From positions 186,001-250,000 of the forward strand of contig JBDKRG010000004.1 in NCBI GenBank assembly GCA_039683515.1: DNA of 64,000 nt, given 5' to 3'. This DNA comes from JAJFUE01 sp039683515 (GTDB lineage Bacteria; Sumerlaeota; Sumerlaeia; MVZB01). The notes under the pieces are model-generated. The model made no database searches. It had not been told where the DNA came from and saw only the letters and a program-made list of their open reading frames with translations. Positions 44,519 to 53,091 of the stretch are shown here, piece by piece. The first letter of the stretch is position 1. Each line of letters starts with the position of its first letter. The position numbers and the translations under genes were made by a program.

Positions 44519-44802
44519 TACTACTCTGCCACTTCGTGTGGTCAGCTTTCTTTTTGCGCTGAATGCGCAAGATAAAAAAGCCTGGGGCGGATCGAAGCGC
44601 AGCCCCAGGTCACGAACCGCACTCAACCGGAGCTCTGAAAGCGCGAGAGAAATCGGTTTCTCCCGCGCCTTCAGCGCTCCAATGATATGGCGTTTTTTAC
44701 CTGGGGCTGCGCTTCGCTCCACCCCAGGCTGTATTCTTTCGCGCTTTCAGCGCTTGGGAGCGCTTGCATCCCAAAACATATGGCATATGGCAGAGCAGTA
44801 TT
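44517..44802. repeat. REPIN/MITE-like composite element, copy 2 (best preserved)
   Basis: A 286-base element with 15-base terminal inverted repeats: AATACTACTCTGCCA at 44517-44531 and TGGCAGAGCAGTATT at 44788-44802 (one mismatch). Inside are TTGCGCTGAATGCGCAA, GCCTGGGGCGGATCGAAGCG..., its inverted partner and GCGCTTTCAGCGC, in the same order as at 5409 and 11029. The left end overlaps the TAA stop of the kinase gene. No transposase is encoded, so it is non-autonomous. Confidence 0.82.
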
Positions 44803-44832
44803 GAGGGGAACAACCCAAAGGACCTAAGCGAC

Positions 44833-44869
44833 CCAAAGAAAAGGGACCAAAGAAAAACTTTGGTCCCTT
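44833..44869. terminator. Terminator of glyA (structure symmetric)
   Basis: A perfect 12-bp stem AAGGGACCAAAG/CTTTGGTCCCTT with a 5-base loop. On the minus strand the stem is followed by TTCTTT; on the plus strand by TTG. Upstream, GACCTAAGCGACCCAAAG belongs to the GGACCCAAAG micro-repeat type. Confidence 0.75.
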
Positions 44870-44890
44870 TTGTCGTTGATGTCTTTTTGC

Positions 44891-46162
44891 TTACTTCGCG
44901 GCGGCGGCCGTTTCACCCACCGGCACGTGCAGCGGGAACTTTTCGGCGAACTTGCGGACTTCGCCGGCGACTTCCTGTTGGATCTGCTCGTTGGTCACGT
45001 CGCGCAGGACGCGGCCGATCCACTTGGCGATGCGGACCATGTCGTCTTCCTTCATGCCGCGCGTCGTGAGGGCCGGCGTGCCGAGGCGAATGCCGCTCGT
45101 CTCGGTCGGCTTGCGCTTGTCGAACGGGATCATGTTCTTGTTGCAGGTGATGCAGGCGCGGTCCAGGGCCTGCTCGGCCTGCTTGCCGCTGATGCCGTAG
45201 GGGCTGACGTCGACCAGGAGCAGGTGGTTGTCCGTGCCGCCCGAGCACAGGCGCAGGCCTTCGGCCGTGAGCGTGTCGCCGAGGACCTTGGCGTTTTTGC
45301 AAATCTGCTCGGCGTATTTCTTGAAGCCGGGGGTCATCGCCTCGCCGAAGGCGATGGCCTTGGCGGCGATGATGTGCATGAGCGGGCCGCCCTGGAAGCC
45401 GGGGAAGCACGCCTTGTCGATCGCCTTGGCGTAGTCCTGCCGGGCGAGGATGAAGCCGCTGCGCGGGCCGCGGAGGGTCTTGTGGGTCGTCGAGGTGACG
45501 ATGTCGCAATACGGGACGGGGTTGGGGTGCTGGCCGCCGGCGACGAGCCCCGAGAAGTGCGCCATGTCGACCATCAGCATGGCGCCGGAGTCATCGGCGA
45601 TGCGGCGCAGACGTTCGAAGTCGAGCTGGCGCGGGTAGGCGCTGTGGCCGGCGACGATCAGGCGCGGGCGGCTCTCGCGGGCCAGCTTTTCCATCTGGTT
45701 GTAGTCGATCCGCTCGTCTTCCGGGCTGACGCCGTAGGAGACGAAATTGAAGAAGCGGCCGGAGAAGTTGACCTTGAGGCCGTGGGTCAGGTGGCCGCCG
45801 TGGGCGAGGTCCATGCCCATGATGACGTCACCGACTTCGAGCAGGGCGAAATACGCGATCAGGTTGGCCGAGGAGCCCGAGTGGGGCTGGACGTTGGCGT
45901 ATTCGGCGCCGAACAGTTCCTTGGCGCGATCGATGGCCGCCTGCTCCACCACGTCGACGAACTCGCAACCGCCGTAGTAACGGCGGCCGGGGTAGCCTTC
46001 GGCGTATTTGTGGGTCAGCACGGAGCCGGCCGCCTCCAGCACCGCCGGTGAGGCGAAGTTTTCCGAAGCGATCATTTCCAGCTTGTAGAGCTGGCGATCG
46101 AGTTCGTTGCGCATCGCGGCCGCAATGACCGGATCCTCGGCTTCGATCTGCTCAAATGACAT
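44891..46162 (-). CDS. glyA: Serine hydroxymethyltransferase
   Basis: 423 residues, full length. It interconverts serine and glycine with tetrahydrofolate. The PLP lysine is in STTHKTLRGPRSG, and other conserved parts are SENFASPAVLEAAGS, YPGRRYYGGCEFVD and QPHSGSSANL. GGAAGG precedes the start at 46162. A terminator follows. Confidence 0.97.
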   Translation of the reverse strand: MSFEQIEAEDPVIAAAMRNELDRQLYKLEMIASENFASPAVLEAAGSVLTHKYAEGYPGRRYYGGCEFVDVVEQAAIDRAKELFGAEYANVQPHSGSSANLIAYFALLEVGDVIMGMDLAHGGHLTHGLKVNFSGRFFNFVSYGVSPEDERIDYNQMEKLARESRPRLIVAGHSAYPRQLDFERLRRIADDSGAMLMVDMAHFSGLVAGGQHPNPVPYCDIVTSTTHKTLRGPRSGFILARQDYAKAIDKACFPGFQGGPLMHIIAAKAIAFGEAMTPGFKKYAEQICKNAKVLGDTLTAEGLRLCSGGTDNHLLLVDVSPYGISGKQAEQALDRACITCNKNMIPFDKRKPTETSGIRLGTPALTTRGMKEDDMVRIAKWIGRVLRDVTNEQIQQEVAGEVRKFAEKFPLHVPVGETAAAAK

Positions 46163-46273
46163 GACTTAGGCCTTCCTTCCGCAAATAATGGGTGAATAAG
46201 AGCGATCCCGGCAGGGAACGTGGGGTTCGCTCCATGCCGGGACATGCGTCGGTTGTCGACGGTCATTCTACAG

Positions 46274-47038
46274 CTATTTTACGGATTTGCGAGTTAATTC
46301 TCCGCCCCCGCTTTTGGCGCGATGGCGCGCCGCGGCGGGAGTGGCGGTTTTCTTCGACGAAACGGCCTTGGGCGCCGCGGCCGCGGCCTTGGCCGGTTTT
46401 TTTGCGGCGGCGGGCTTGGCCTTGTGCGCGGCCTTGACGGGCGCTTTTTTCGCGGCCGCCTTCGCCGGCTTCTTCTGGGCCTTGCGGGTCGGCTTGGAGG
46501 GCTTGGTGTCGGATTCGGGCGGGCGCGGCACGCCGGTCACGAACTCGTGCTCGACGAGCCGGTCGCAGGCCGCCTTGATCTCTTTGTAGATCTTCTTGTA
46601 GACCTCGAGCGTGCAGCCCATCGGGTCCATGATCTGGACGTTCTTCAGGTCGCTGCCGGTGTATTCCTTGAGCAGGTGGGTCTTGTTCTTGGCTTCCTCG
46701 CTCATGCGGATCGCCGTCTGGCGGTGGAACGGGCTCATCGCCAGGATCAGATCGGCCTTGCGGATCAGCTCGGGGGTCAGCGGCGTCGAGCGGTGGCGGC
46801 GCAGGTTGATCTCGTCGCCCTCGGTGACCTGGATGGCTTCGGCGCTGGCCAGCAGCCCGTTGATGGTCATCACGCCGGCCGAGCGCACTTCGATGTTCTT
46901 GATCTGGCTGTCGGTCAGAAGCTTGCGGAAATAGGCCGACGCCATCGGCGAGCGGCACGTATTCCCGGTGCAGATGAAAAGGACCAGGCGTTTTCTCTGT
47001 TTAAGACGTTCCCGGAAAGGGATGATCCGATTGATCAC
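46274..47038 (-). CDS. Low-molecular-weight phosphatase (arginine-phosphatase-like) with Lys/Ala-rich tail
   Basis: 254 residues from GTG 47038, set by AAGGA upstream. The P-loop is Cys23-TGNT-Cys28-Arg29-Ser. Thr27 in CTGNTCRS is the feature that in Bacillus YwlE selects phosphoarginine over phosphotyrosine; the general acid is the Asp of MDPMG. Residues from ~175 form a Lys/Ala/Pro-rich tail (KPAKAAAKKAPVKAAHKAKP) like histone H1 or AlgP, which could bind nucleic acid or polyanions. That fusion is unusual. No McsB kinase gene is nearby. Cytoplasmic. Confidence 0.84.
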   Translation of the reverse strand: MINRIIPFRERLKQRKRLVLFICTGNTCRSPMASAYFRKLLTDSQIKNIEVRSAGVMTINGLLASAEAIQVTEGDEINLRRHRSTPLTPELIRKADLILAMSPFHRQTAIRMSEEAKNKTHLLKEYTGSDLKNVQIMDPMGCTLEVYKKIYKEIKAACDRLVEHEFVTGVPRPPESDTKPSKPTRKAQKKPAKAAAKKAPVKAAHKAKPAAAKKPAKAAAAAPKAVSSKKTATPAAARHRAKSGGGELTRKSVK

Positions 47039-47333
47039 GTGGGGGAAGTCCTTATCGAAAAGTGAACAATGGCCGTAACGTGCGGCCGGTTTTCCCTCCG
47101 GCTTCCGCACTCCCGAACCATTGGCGCTTCGGGCGCGAAAGCAGGGTAATCTCATCTTAACTGCTTGGCAAGAATAGTCAAGACCCTAAATGCAGATGGC
47201 AACAAATTCTTGCTCAAATGGTATGAACGAATCTAAACCTTGAAAATTCAGACCTCTTTGACTGAAATAGAGTCTGCCGGTTTCGATTTGCGGCACGGGT
47301 GTGTAATAGAATAATCCTTGACGGATTGGGCCG

Positions 47334-49538
47334 ATGGCGGATTTTTTCTGGGCACTGGCGTTTCTCCTCGGATTCGAGTTGCTGAGCCTGCCGCTGCGGG
47401 TGGCGCTTGCCGGCTGCGGCGCCGATGGCGCCGTTCGGCGGGTCGTCTCGCGGCTGGCCGGGCCGGCCGTGCTGTGCCTCCTCGCCTGGATCCCGGGACA
47501 CTCTCTGCCGGCGGTCACCGGCGGCTGGGCGATCTGGCTTGTCGTTGCGTTGTCGATCGCGGCCTGGTGGCTGCAAAGATCCCGCGGGGCGGATTCGGCC
47601 ACGATCCTGGGCTACGAGCGGGGCGACGGCTGGTTTGGCCGGATCGGGCTGGAGATCGTTTCGGCGATCTTGTTTTTCGGGTTCGTCGCGCTGCGGCGGC
47701 ATTGCCCGGAGATGACCGCCTACCCGATCAACAGCTCGGCGGCCGAGAAGTTCACCAACGCGATGCTTTTCTGGTCGAGCTGGCACGCGGGCGCCCTGCC
47801 GCCGCAGGACTACTGGCTGGCCGGCCACAGCCTCGTCTACTACTACTTCGGCCACTTCTTCTGGGCGTGGACCGGGCATATGATCGCCGCCCCGGGCGAG
47901 TTGGTCATCAACCTCGCCCTGGCGCGGCTGACGGTGATGGTCTTCGAGTCGGCGTGGCTGCTGGGCCGGGCGGTCGGGTTGACCCCGGGCTGGTCGGCGG
48001 CCGCGGGGATCGCGGCGGCGTGGGGGGGCAACATCGCCGGCGTGATGGCCGCGTGGAAGCTCGTCGGCGATTTCAGCTGGGGCGGCTACCCGTACTGGGA
48101 CGCGCGGAGCGTGATGCCGGGGACGGTCAACGAGTTTCCGGCGTTCACGGCGATCCTCGGCGATTTCCACTCCCACCACATGGCGCTGCCGTGGGCGATC
48201 GGCTGGCTGGCGCTGATGGCGGGGAGGAACAAGTGGCTCGATCAACAACCCGATTTCCGGCCGACGCCGGCGCTGGCGGTCATGGTCGCGTGGATTGCCC
48301 TGGGGACATGCGCGGCGCTGGCGAATCTGTGGCTCCTGCCGCTGATGGCGTGGGCGATCCTGATCGCGCTCGCGGCGACGGTCCTGAGCCCGCGCCGGCT
48401 GATCCGCTCGCTGATCGCCGTCGTCGCTTTCGGGCTCGTCCTGTGGGTCGGGATCGATCTGATGCGCGGGAGCGAAAGCCTGCCGCTGAACCAGGGGGGG
48501 GGCGGGTTGCCGCTCAAGCTGCTCCCGGCCGAGGTCCGCTCGACGTTCGGCCAACTCGCAAAATTCTGGGGGCTTCCGGTCATCGTCATCGCCCTTGCGG
48601 CGCTGGCGCGCGCCATCGAGCTGCGCGGCTGGAACACCCCCCTGTTCCTTGCCGGCCTGATCCTGGCCTTCGCCTCGTTCTGGTTCGGCCCGCTTCTTTG
48701 GCTTGCGGTGGCGTGTTGGTCGGCAGGCCGCTTCGGCCCCAAGCGGCAATCTGAAACGACATGCCTGCTGTTTGGCGTCCTCGCCGTCCTGATCGGCCTC
48801 GAAGCCGTCTTCATCGACGACTTCTATTCGGGCGAGTATGAGCGGTATAATACTTACTTCAAGTTCTCGTATCCGCTGTGGCCGGCGCTGGTCGTCGTGG
48901 CGGCGGCCGCGGCCAGTGGGGTGTGGTCGGCGCCGACCGCCTGGGTCCGGTGGGTTGGCCGAATCTGCATCGCCGTAATCGCGGTGGCGGCGGCGGTTTA
49001 CCCGGTGCTTGCCTTCCCGGCGCGGATCATCCAGGCGCGCTCGAGCGACGCGACGCCGATGCCGCCGACGCTCGACGCGGTCGATTTCCTGAAGTATTGC
49101 CGCGAGCCGTGGCGATCCGAGGCGCCGATCATGGAATGGATCCGGCGCAACGTGCCGGCCGGAAGTATTGTCGCCGAGGCCCCCGGCCCGGAGCCTTACA
49201 GCTACGGCGGGCGCGTGGCGTGCCTGGCGGGCCGGCCGATCCCGGTCGGCTGGACGCACCACGAAGTTCAGTGGCGCGGCCCGGCGGCTCAGGATATGAT
49301 CCAGCGGCAGACCGAATCGATCGAACGGATTTACCGCGGGCAGTCGCCGGACGAAGTCAGGGCCGCGGCGCTGCGGGCGGGGGTCCGGTGGATTCTGTTC
49401 GGGATCGAGGAAGAGCGCCGTTACGGCCCTCACAATCGGGCGCGGCTGAGCGCGGCGGGGAGCGTCGCGGTATCGGGCGCCGGCGGGCGGTATGCGTTGA
49501 TCGACCTGGGCGAACATTTCCTGGAGGGGCGCAAATGA
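47334..49538 (+). CDS. DUF2298 (Chlor_Arch_YYY) membrane protein
   Basis: 734 residues, about 12-14 membrane helices and a soluble C-terminal part. Family signatures are NEFPAFTAILGDFHSHHMALP (a His-rich loop) and ERYNTYFKFSYPLW. Families of this type occur in archaea and Chloroflexi beside Agl23-like proteins and are thought to be lipid-linked sugar transferases. Here too an Agl23-like gene overlaps its stop codon (ATGA). The acceptor is unknown; protein or lipid glycosylation is the reasonable guess. Confidence 0.86.
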   Translation: MADFFWALAFLLGFELLSLPLRVALAGCGADGAVRRVVSRLAGPAVLCLLAWIPGHSLPAVTGGWAIWLVVALSIAAWWLQRSRGADSATILGYERGDGWFGRIGLEIVSAILFFGFVALRRHCPEMTAYPINSSAAEKFTNAMLFWSSWHAGALPPQDYWLAGHSLVYYYFGHFFWAWTGHMIAAPGELVINLALARLTVMVFESAWLLGRAVGLTPGWSAAAGIAAAWGGNIAGVMAAWKLVGDFSWGGYPYWDARSVMPGTVNEFPAFTAILGDFHSHHMALPWAIGWLALMAGRNKWLDQQPDFRPTPALAVMVAWIALGTCAALANLWLLPLMAWAILIALAATVLSPRRLIRSLIAVVAFGLVLWVGIDLMRGSESLPLNQGGGGLPLKLLPAEVRSTFGQLAKFWGLPVIVIALAALARAIELRGWNTPLFLAGLILAFASFWFGPLLWLAVACWSAGRFGPKRQSETTCLLFGVLAVLIGLEAVFIDDFYSGEYERYNTYFKFSYPLWPALVVVAAAAASGVWSAPTAWVRWVGRICIAVIAVAAAVYPVLAFPARIIQARSSDATPMPPTLDAVDFLKYCREPWRSEAPIMEWIRRNVPAGSIVAEAPGPEPYSYGGRVACLAGRPIPVGWTHHEVQWRGPAAQDMIQRQTESIERIYRGQSPDEVRAAALRAGVRWILFGIEEERRYGPHNRARLSAAGSVAVSGAGGRYALIDLGEHFLEGRK

Positions 49539-51388
49539 ATCGGTGCCGGCATGACTTCTGGTTCTACGCCGTCGCGGCGGCGCTGGCCGTGCTCGCGATC
49601 GTCCCCCGGTTCGTCGTGCTCGAGGAGCGCCCGCTTCACCACGACGAGGCGCAGCACGCATGGTACGGCTACAGCTCCATGCGCGACGGCCATTACACGC
49701 ACAGCCCGATCCTGCACGGCCCGTCGCTCATCCTGACGACCGGCCTGGTCTACAAGGCGCTCGGCGATTCGATCGGCGTCGGCCGCGGGATGGTCGCCGC
49801 CTTTTCGCTGATCGCGATGCTGGCGGCCGCGGCGCTGTGGCCGAGGCGTTACCGCTGGTGGTTCTTCCCGCTCATCGTCACGTCGCCGTACCTGCTCTAT
49901 TACAGCCGGTTCCTGCGCAACGAGCTGATTTTTTGCGCGTTTGTCCTCGTCGGCGTGATCGGGTTCGCGCGCTCGATGCGCGGCCGCTCGCTGGCGAAGC
50001 GGGCGGCGTGGGGGATGCTTGGGCCGGCGCCGATCGTGGCGCTGCTCGCGTGGAAGGAAAACGCCCTTTTCGTCATGGCGTCGGGAGTCGTGTTCGGCGT
50101 GGTGTGGCTGGTCGCGCACCTGTTCTGGGCCAGGGCGACGCGCACGAGGCGCCTCAGCCGGGTGCGGGCCTGGCATGAGCCGTTCGTCACGGCGGAGGCG
50201 ATGGCGACCTTTTCCGGCTGGCTCGCCGGCGTGGCGGTCGGCATGGTTTACGTGATTTTCATTTACGGGATCACCGCGCAGAAGGGGACGTTCGCGCCGC
50301 TCGCCAACATCCATCAAAGCATCCAGTACTGGGCCGGCCAGCAGAGCGAGCACCGCATCAGCGGCACGCTGTATTATCACCTGCCGATCATGCTCACCTA
50401 CGAGCTGCCGATCCTGCTCATGCTCGCGGTCGGGCTCGTTCTCGACGCGGTGCGCGCGCCCCGGCGGACGACCGTCTACCTGCTGGCGATCGCGGGCTGG
50501 CTGGTTTTGTGGTCGATCTGGCGCGGGATGTCGCCGCTGCCGTGGCCGCTCGGGGGATTCGAAAAATTCCTCCACATCCAGGAGCCCGGCGTGCCGATGC
50601 TCGTCCTGGGGCTGTGGATCGTGCCGCTCCTCGTGTGGTCGATCCTGGCGCTCAAGGAACACATGCTCCTCGGCTCGTGGATGGCGTTCTGGGCCGCCTG
50701 CTCGATTTTCCAGTATTCGGTCGCGGGCGAAAAAGTCCCGTGGCTGGCCGTGCATATCATGTTGCCGATCTACATGACGCTCGGTTGGGTGTGGGCGCCG
50801 ATCTTGAGGCGGTCGGGGGCCGGCTTGCGCGCGGCCGCGATCGTCGCCATGGTCTGCGCGACCGCCCTCGCCGTTCGCAACGATTATTACCTGATCGGGC
50901 CGCGCGCGGCCGATCCCGTCGAGCGGATGGTCTACAACCACACGACCGTCGAATACGACCACATGTGCCGCGAGTGGCTCTCGCGCTGGCAGAGGCAGGA
51001 AGCCGAGCGCAAGCTTTCGAGCCGCAGGGTGGATCTTGTCGGCGAACTGGGCTGGCCGGGGGTGTGGTATTTCCGGCATTGCGCCTACGATCTGCCGGAA
51101 AATCCGCCGGAGAGCACCGACGGCTGGGACCTGATCATGGGCGTGACGGGGGTGATGAACCCGCTGTGCCAACAGATCAATTCGCCGCTGTGGAAATGCA
51201 CGGCGATGTCGCTGCGCGACCACTGGACGCCCGCCTGGCCCGAGGGCAATAGAATGGACCAGTGGCGCGCATGGTGGCGCTACTACTGGCGGCGCGAGAC
51301 GTGGAGCCCGAAGGGCCACTTCGAAATGATCGTCGTCGAACCCCTCGGCGGATCCATGGCGCCAAGCGCCGAGACGCCGAAAAGGTAG
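49535..51388 (+). CDS. Agl23-like (TIGR03663) membrane glycosyltransferase family protein
   Basis: 617 residues, about 11 membrane helices. Motifs LHHDEAQHAWYGY, YTHSPILHGPSL, LYYSRFLRNELIF and SVAGEKVPWLAVHIMLP match the flippase-associated Agl23 family of archaea and Chloroflexi. The DE/HGP motifs resemble the acidic first-loop site of PMT/GT39 enzymes. The C-terminal ~140 residues are soluble. The ATG overlaps the previous stop; GGAGGGG lies upstream. Its stop codon TAG is part of a palindromic repeat. Confidence 0.85.
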   Translation: MNRCRHDFWFYAVAAALAVLAIVPRFVVLEERPLHHDEAQHAWYGYSSMRDGHYTHSPILHGPSLILTTGLVYKALGDSIGVGRGMVAAFSLIAMLAAAALWPRRYRWWFFPLIVTSPYLLYYSRFLRNELIFCAFVLVGVIGFARSMRGRSLAKRAAWGMLGPAPIVALLAWKENALFVMASGVVFGVVWLVAHLFWARATRTRRLSRVRAWHEPFVTAEAMATFSGWLAGVAVGMVYVIFIYGITAQKGTFAPLANIHQSIQYWAGQQSEHRISGTLYYHLPIMLTYELPILLMLAVGLVLDAVRAPRRTTVYLLAIAGWLVLWSIWRGMSPLPWPLGGFEKFLHIQEPGVPMLVLGLWIVPLLVWSILALKEHMLLGSWMAFWAACSIFQYSVAGEKVPWLAVHIMLPIYMTLGWVWAPILRRSGAGLRAAAIVAMVCATALAVRNDYYLIGPRAADPVERMVYNHTTVEYDHMCREWLSRWQRQEAERKLSSRRVDLVGELGWPGVWYFRHCAYDLPENPPESTDGWDLIMGVTGVMNPLCQQINSPLWKCTAMSLRDHWTPAWPEGNRMDQWRAWWRYYWRRETWSPKGHFEMIVVEPLGGSMAPSAETPKR

Positions 51389-51409
51389 GTCGGGTCTTCG
51401 ACCCGACTC
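51385..51409 (+). repeat. Stop-codon palindrome, copy 6 (Agl23 stop)
   Basis: GTAGGTCGGGTCTTCGACCC then GACTC. The TAG at 51386-51388 is the stop of the Agl23-like gene. It is the left arm of an inverted pair with copy 7. Confidence 0.78.
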
Positions 51410-51652
51410 CGGAACCAGAGTCGGACACAGTATGTCCGGGGTTTGGCACTTTCAGCCCGCACGCCCTGGCAATTCTGATTTTTGTTTGGATCCCCAATCG
51501 AGCGCCAACGGCGCGTTTCAAGATCTCAATCGCAAACCCGAAATGAGACGCGCCGTTGGCGCTCGAAACATCTGCCTTACACCTGGGGCTGCGCCCAGGC
51601 TGGTATGAATTGCGCCTTTGGCGCAAATAGGATGCTACCGGCTCCGGATCCA
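51410..51652. repeat. Spacer of inverted palindrome pair with further nested repeats
   Basis: No gene seen. Contains GAGCGCCAACGGCGCG (51500-51515) inverted at CGCGCCGTTGGCGCTCG (51550-51566), ACCTGGGGCTGCGCCCAGGC (51581-51600) and TTGCGCCTTTGGCGCAAA (51610-51627). These recall a shortened form of the composite element at 44517. Confidence 0.6.
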
Positions 51653-51677
51653 GAGTCGGGTCGAAGACCCGACCTAC
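51653..51677 (-). repeat. Stop-codon-type palindrome, copy 7
   Basis: On the minus strand: GTAGGTCGGGTCTTCGACCC then GACTC, the exact inverse of copy 6. It begins 5 bases after the TAA stop of the convergent paralogue gene, so its TAG is not used as a stop here. Confidence 0.75.
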
Positions 51678-51682
51678 CTTTT

Positions 51683-53068
51683 TTACTTCCGCGGCACGCG
51701 AACGAAAATATCGCCCGCGCTGAACGTGCCGTTGCTTGGGTCATACGAAATCGCCGCGCCCTGGTCGACCCGGTCGGGTCCGATACTGTAAATCAGGGTT
51801 GAAGTGGTGTTTTCAACTACGGTGATCGGCTTGTTCTGAAACGGGTCGATTTCGTGGGTTTTCCTGCCGCTGATCAGGTCCAGTCCTGTCAGGTTCGCGC
51901 GCAGCAGCGCGGCGTTGTATTGCATCCGCCTTCGGACGAGGGATTCATCGAACGGTCCAAAGAGCCGGTTATGCGAGTTTGGAGGAACGGGCCGGCTCAT
52001 ATCGAGCGACGGCAGGATCGCCTTAAACTGCGCGTCGTATTGCTCGATCTTCCCGGAAGCATTTGCTTTCATCAGGTATGCCCGGTTGGCGCCTTTCGCA
52101 AGCATCCCGAGGCCGAGAAGATACTGTCGAAAAAAACCATCTTGGGTTTCGAACGGTTCTTCGGTCATCTTGATGAGCTCGGGGGTTATCGAATAGGTCA
52201 TCAGGTTGCCAAATGGGCCATTGAGCGCCTGAATGAGCTCGTTGCGTCCATTGCAATACGCGATCTCGACGAAGTTGAGATAATCGCGCTCGTCTAAAGC
52301 CGCGGCCGCAAGCCGCTTGCGAATCTTTTCGGCCAGAACCGGCTTGATCGTCCCTTCAGCGATCCAATGCGCCAGCGCCCGATCGGCATCAATTTGCAAT
52401 GAGAGCGACTGCATCAGATTGCCATCCGATGGCCGGCTGAACAGGCGCGCGATCGCGTGGATGGCCATCAGCCTGTCCGCCGCGGCCTCGAACTCGACCG
52501 CGTCGCGCAACCGCCTGCATTCCGCCGCGAGGAGCACCGAGGCCCGCCACAGGAAGAACCGGTTCGAAGCCGGCATTCGAAGCAGTTCACCCGTCGAAAG
52601 GGTGGCGGCCTGCTCGTCGGTCATGACCGGCGCATCGCCCGTGGCCGCGAGTTTCACCAGATCATCGATGATTTCGCGGCTATCGATCAGGAACCGCGCC
52701 TGCTCGGCCGAGAGCGGATCGTCAAAGTCCCACTTCAAGAACGGCCAGCCCGGCCAGTCCGACGGATACTTATATTTGCCCGCATACTTTGCATAAATGG
52801 CGACGGCCGATTGATTCGGGCTGCCAACCAAATACGCCTCAAAATTGGGAAGAGGCTTTGTCGGCTGTTTGCCGGCTGCTGCTTTGATGACCGGTCTGAA
52901 CGAAACCAATTCCTGCGGCGGCTCGAGCTGCTCGGGCCGGATCGGGTGCAGCTTGACCGCAACCCTCAGCGCAAAAACCAGAACGGTCGGGATCGCAACC
53001 AGGATCCCAAGCACAATCCACGGCCATCGGCGACGCGGGCGGGGAGTGTCGGCCATGGGTTCGCGCAT
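51683..53068 (-). CDS. Membrane-anchored paralogue A with pilin-like C-terminal tail
   Basis: 461 residues. A short Arg-rich cytoplasmic start (MREPMADTPRPRRR) precedes one membrane helix (WPWIVLGILVAIPTVLVFAL). The helical exterior contains SPNQSAVAIYAKYAGKY. The tail STLIYSIGPDRV...SYDPSNGTFSAGDIFVRVP repeats the GPD/YDPTNG/GDI pattern of the pseudopilins at 18564-20648. Function unknown. The start at 53068 aligns with that of paralogue B and has GAGGA upstream. It is the last of three tandem paralogues in one operon. Confidence 0.78.
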   Translation of the reverse strand: MREPMADTPRPRRRWPWIVLGILVAIPTVLVFALRVAVKLHPIRPEQLEPPQELVSFRPVIKAAAGKQPTKPLPNFEAYLVGSPNQSAVAIYAKYAGKYKYPSDWPGWPFLKWDFDDPLSAEQARFLIDSREIIDDLVKLAATGDAPVMTDEQAATLSTGELLRMPASNRFFLWRASVLLAAECRRLRDAVEFEAAADRLMAIHAIARLFSRPSDGNLMQSLSLQIDADRALAHWIAEGTIKPVLAEKIRKRLAAAALDERDYLNFVEIAYCNGRNELIQALNGPFGNLMTYSITPELIKMTEEPFETQDGFFRQYLLGLGMLAKGANRAYLMKANASGKIEQYDAQFKAILPSLDMSRPVPPNSHNRLFGPFDESLVRRRMQYNAALLRANLTGLDLISGRKTHEIDPFQNKPITVVENTTSTLIYSIGPDRVDQGAAISYDPSNGTFSAGDIFVRVPRK

Positions 53069-53091
53069 GATTGCTTCCTCTTGGTGCCGAT

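Noticed and set aside
46206..46242. Hairpin GATCCCGGCA...TGCCGGGAC upstream of the glyA start as a possible glycine riboswitch
   Set aside because: It lacks the conserved glycine-aptamer core and a tandem arrangement; it is a simple stem only.
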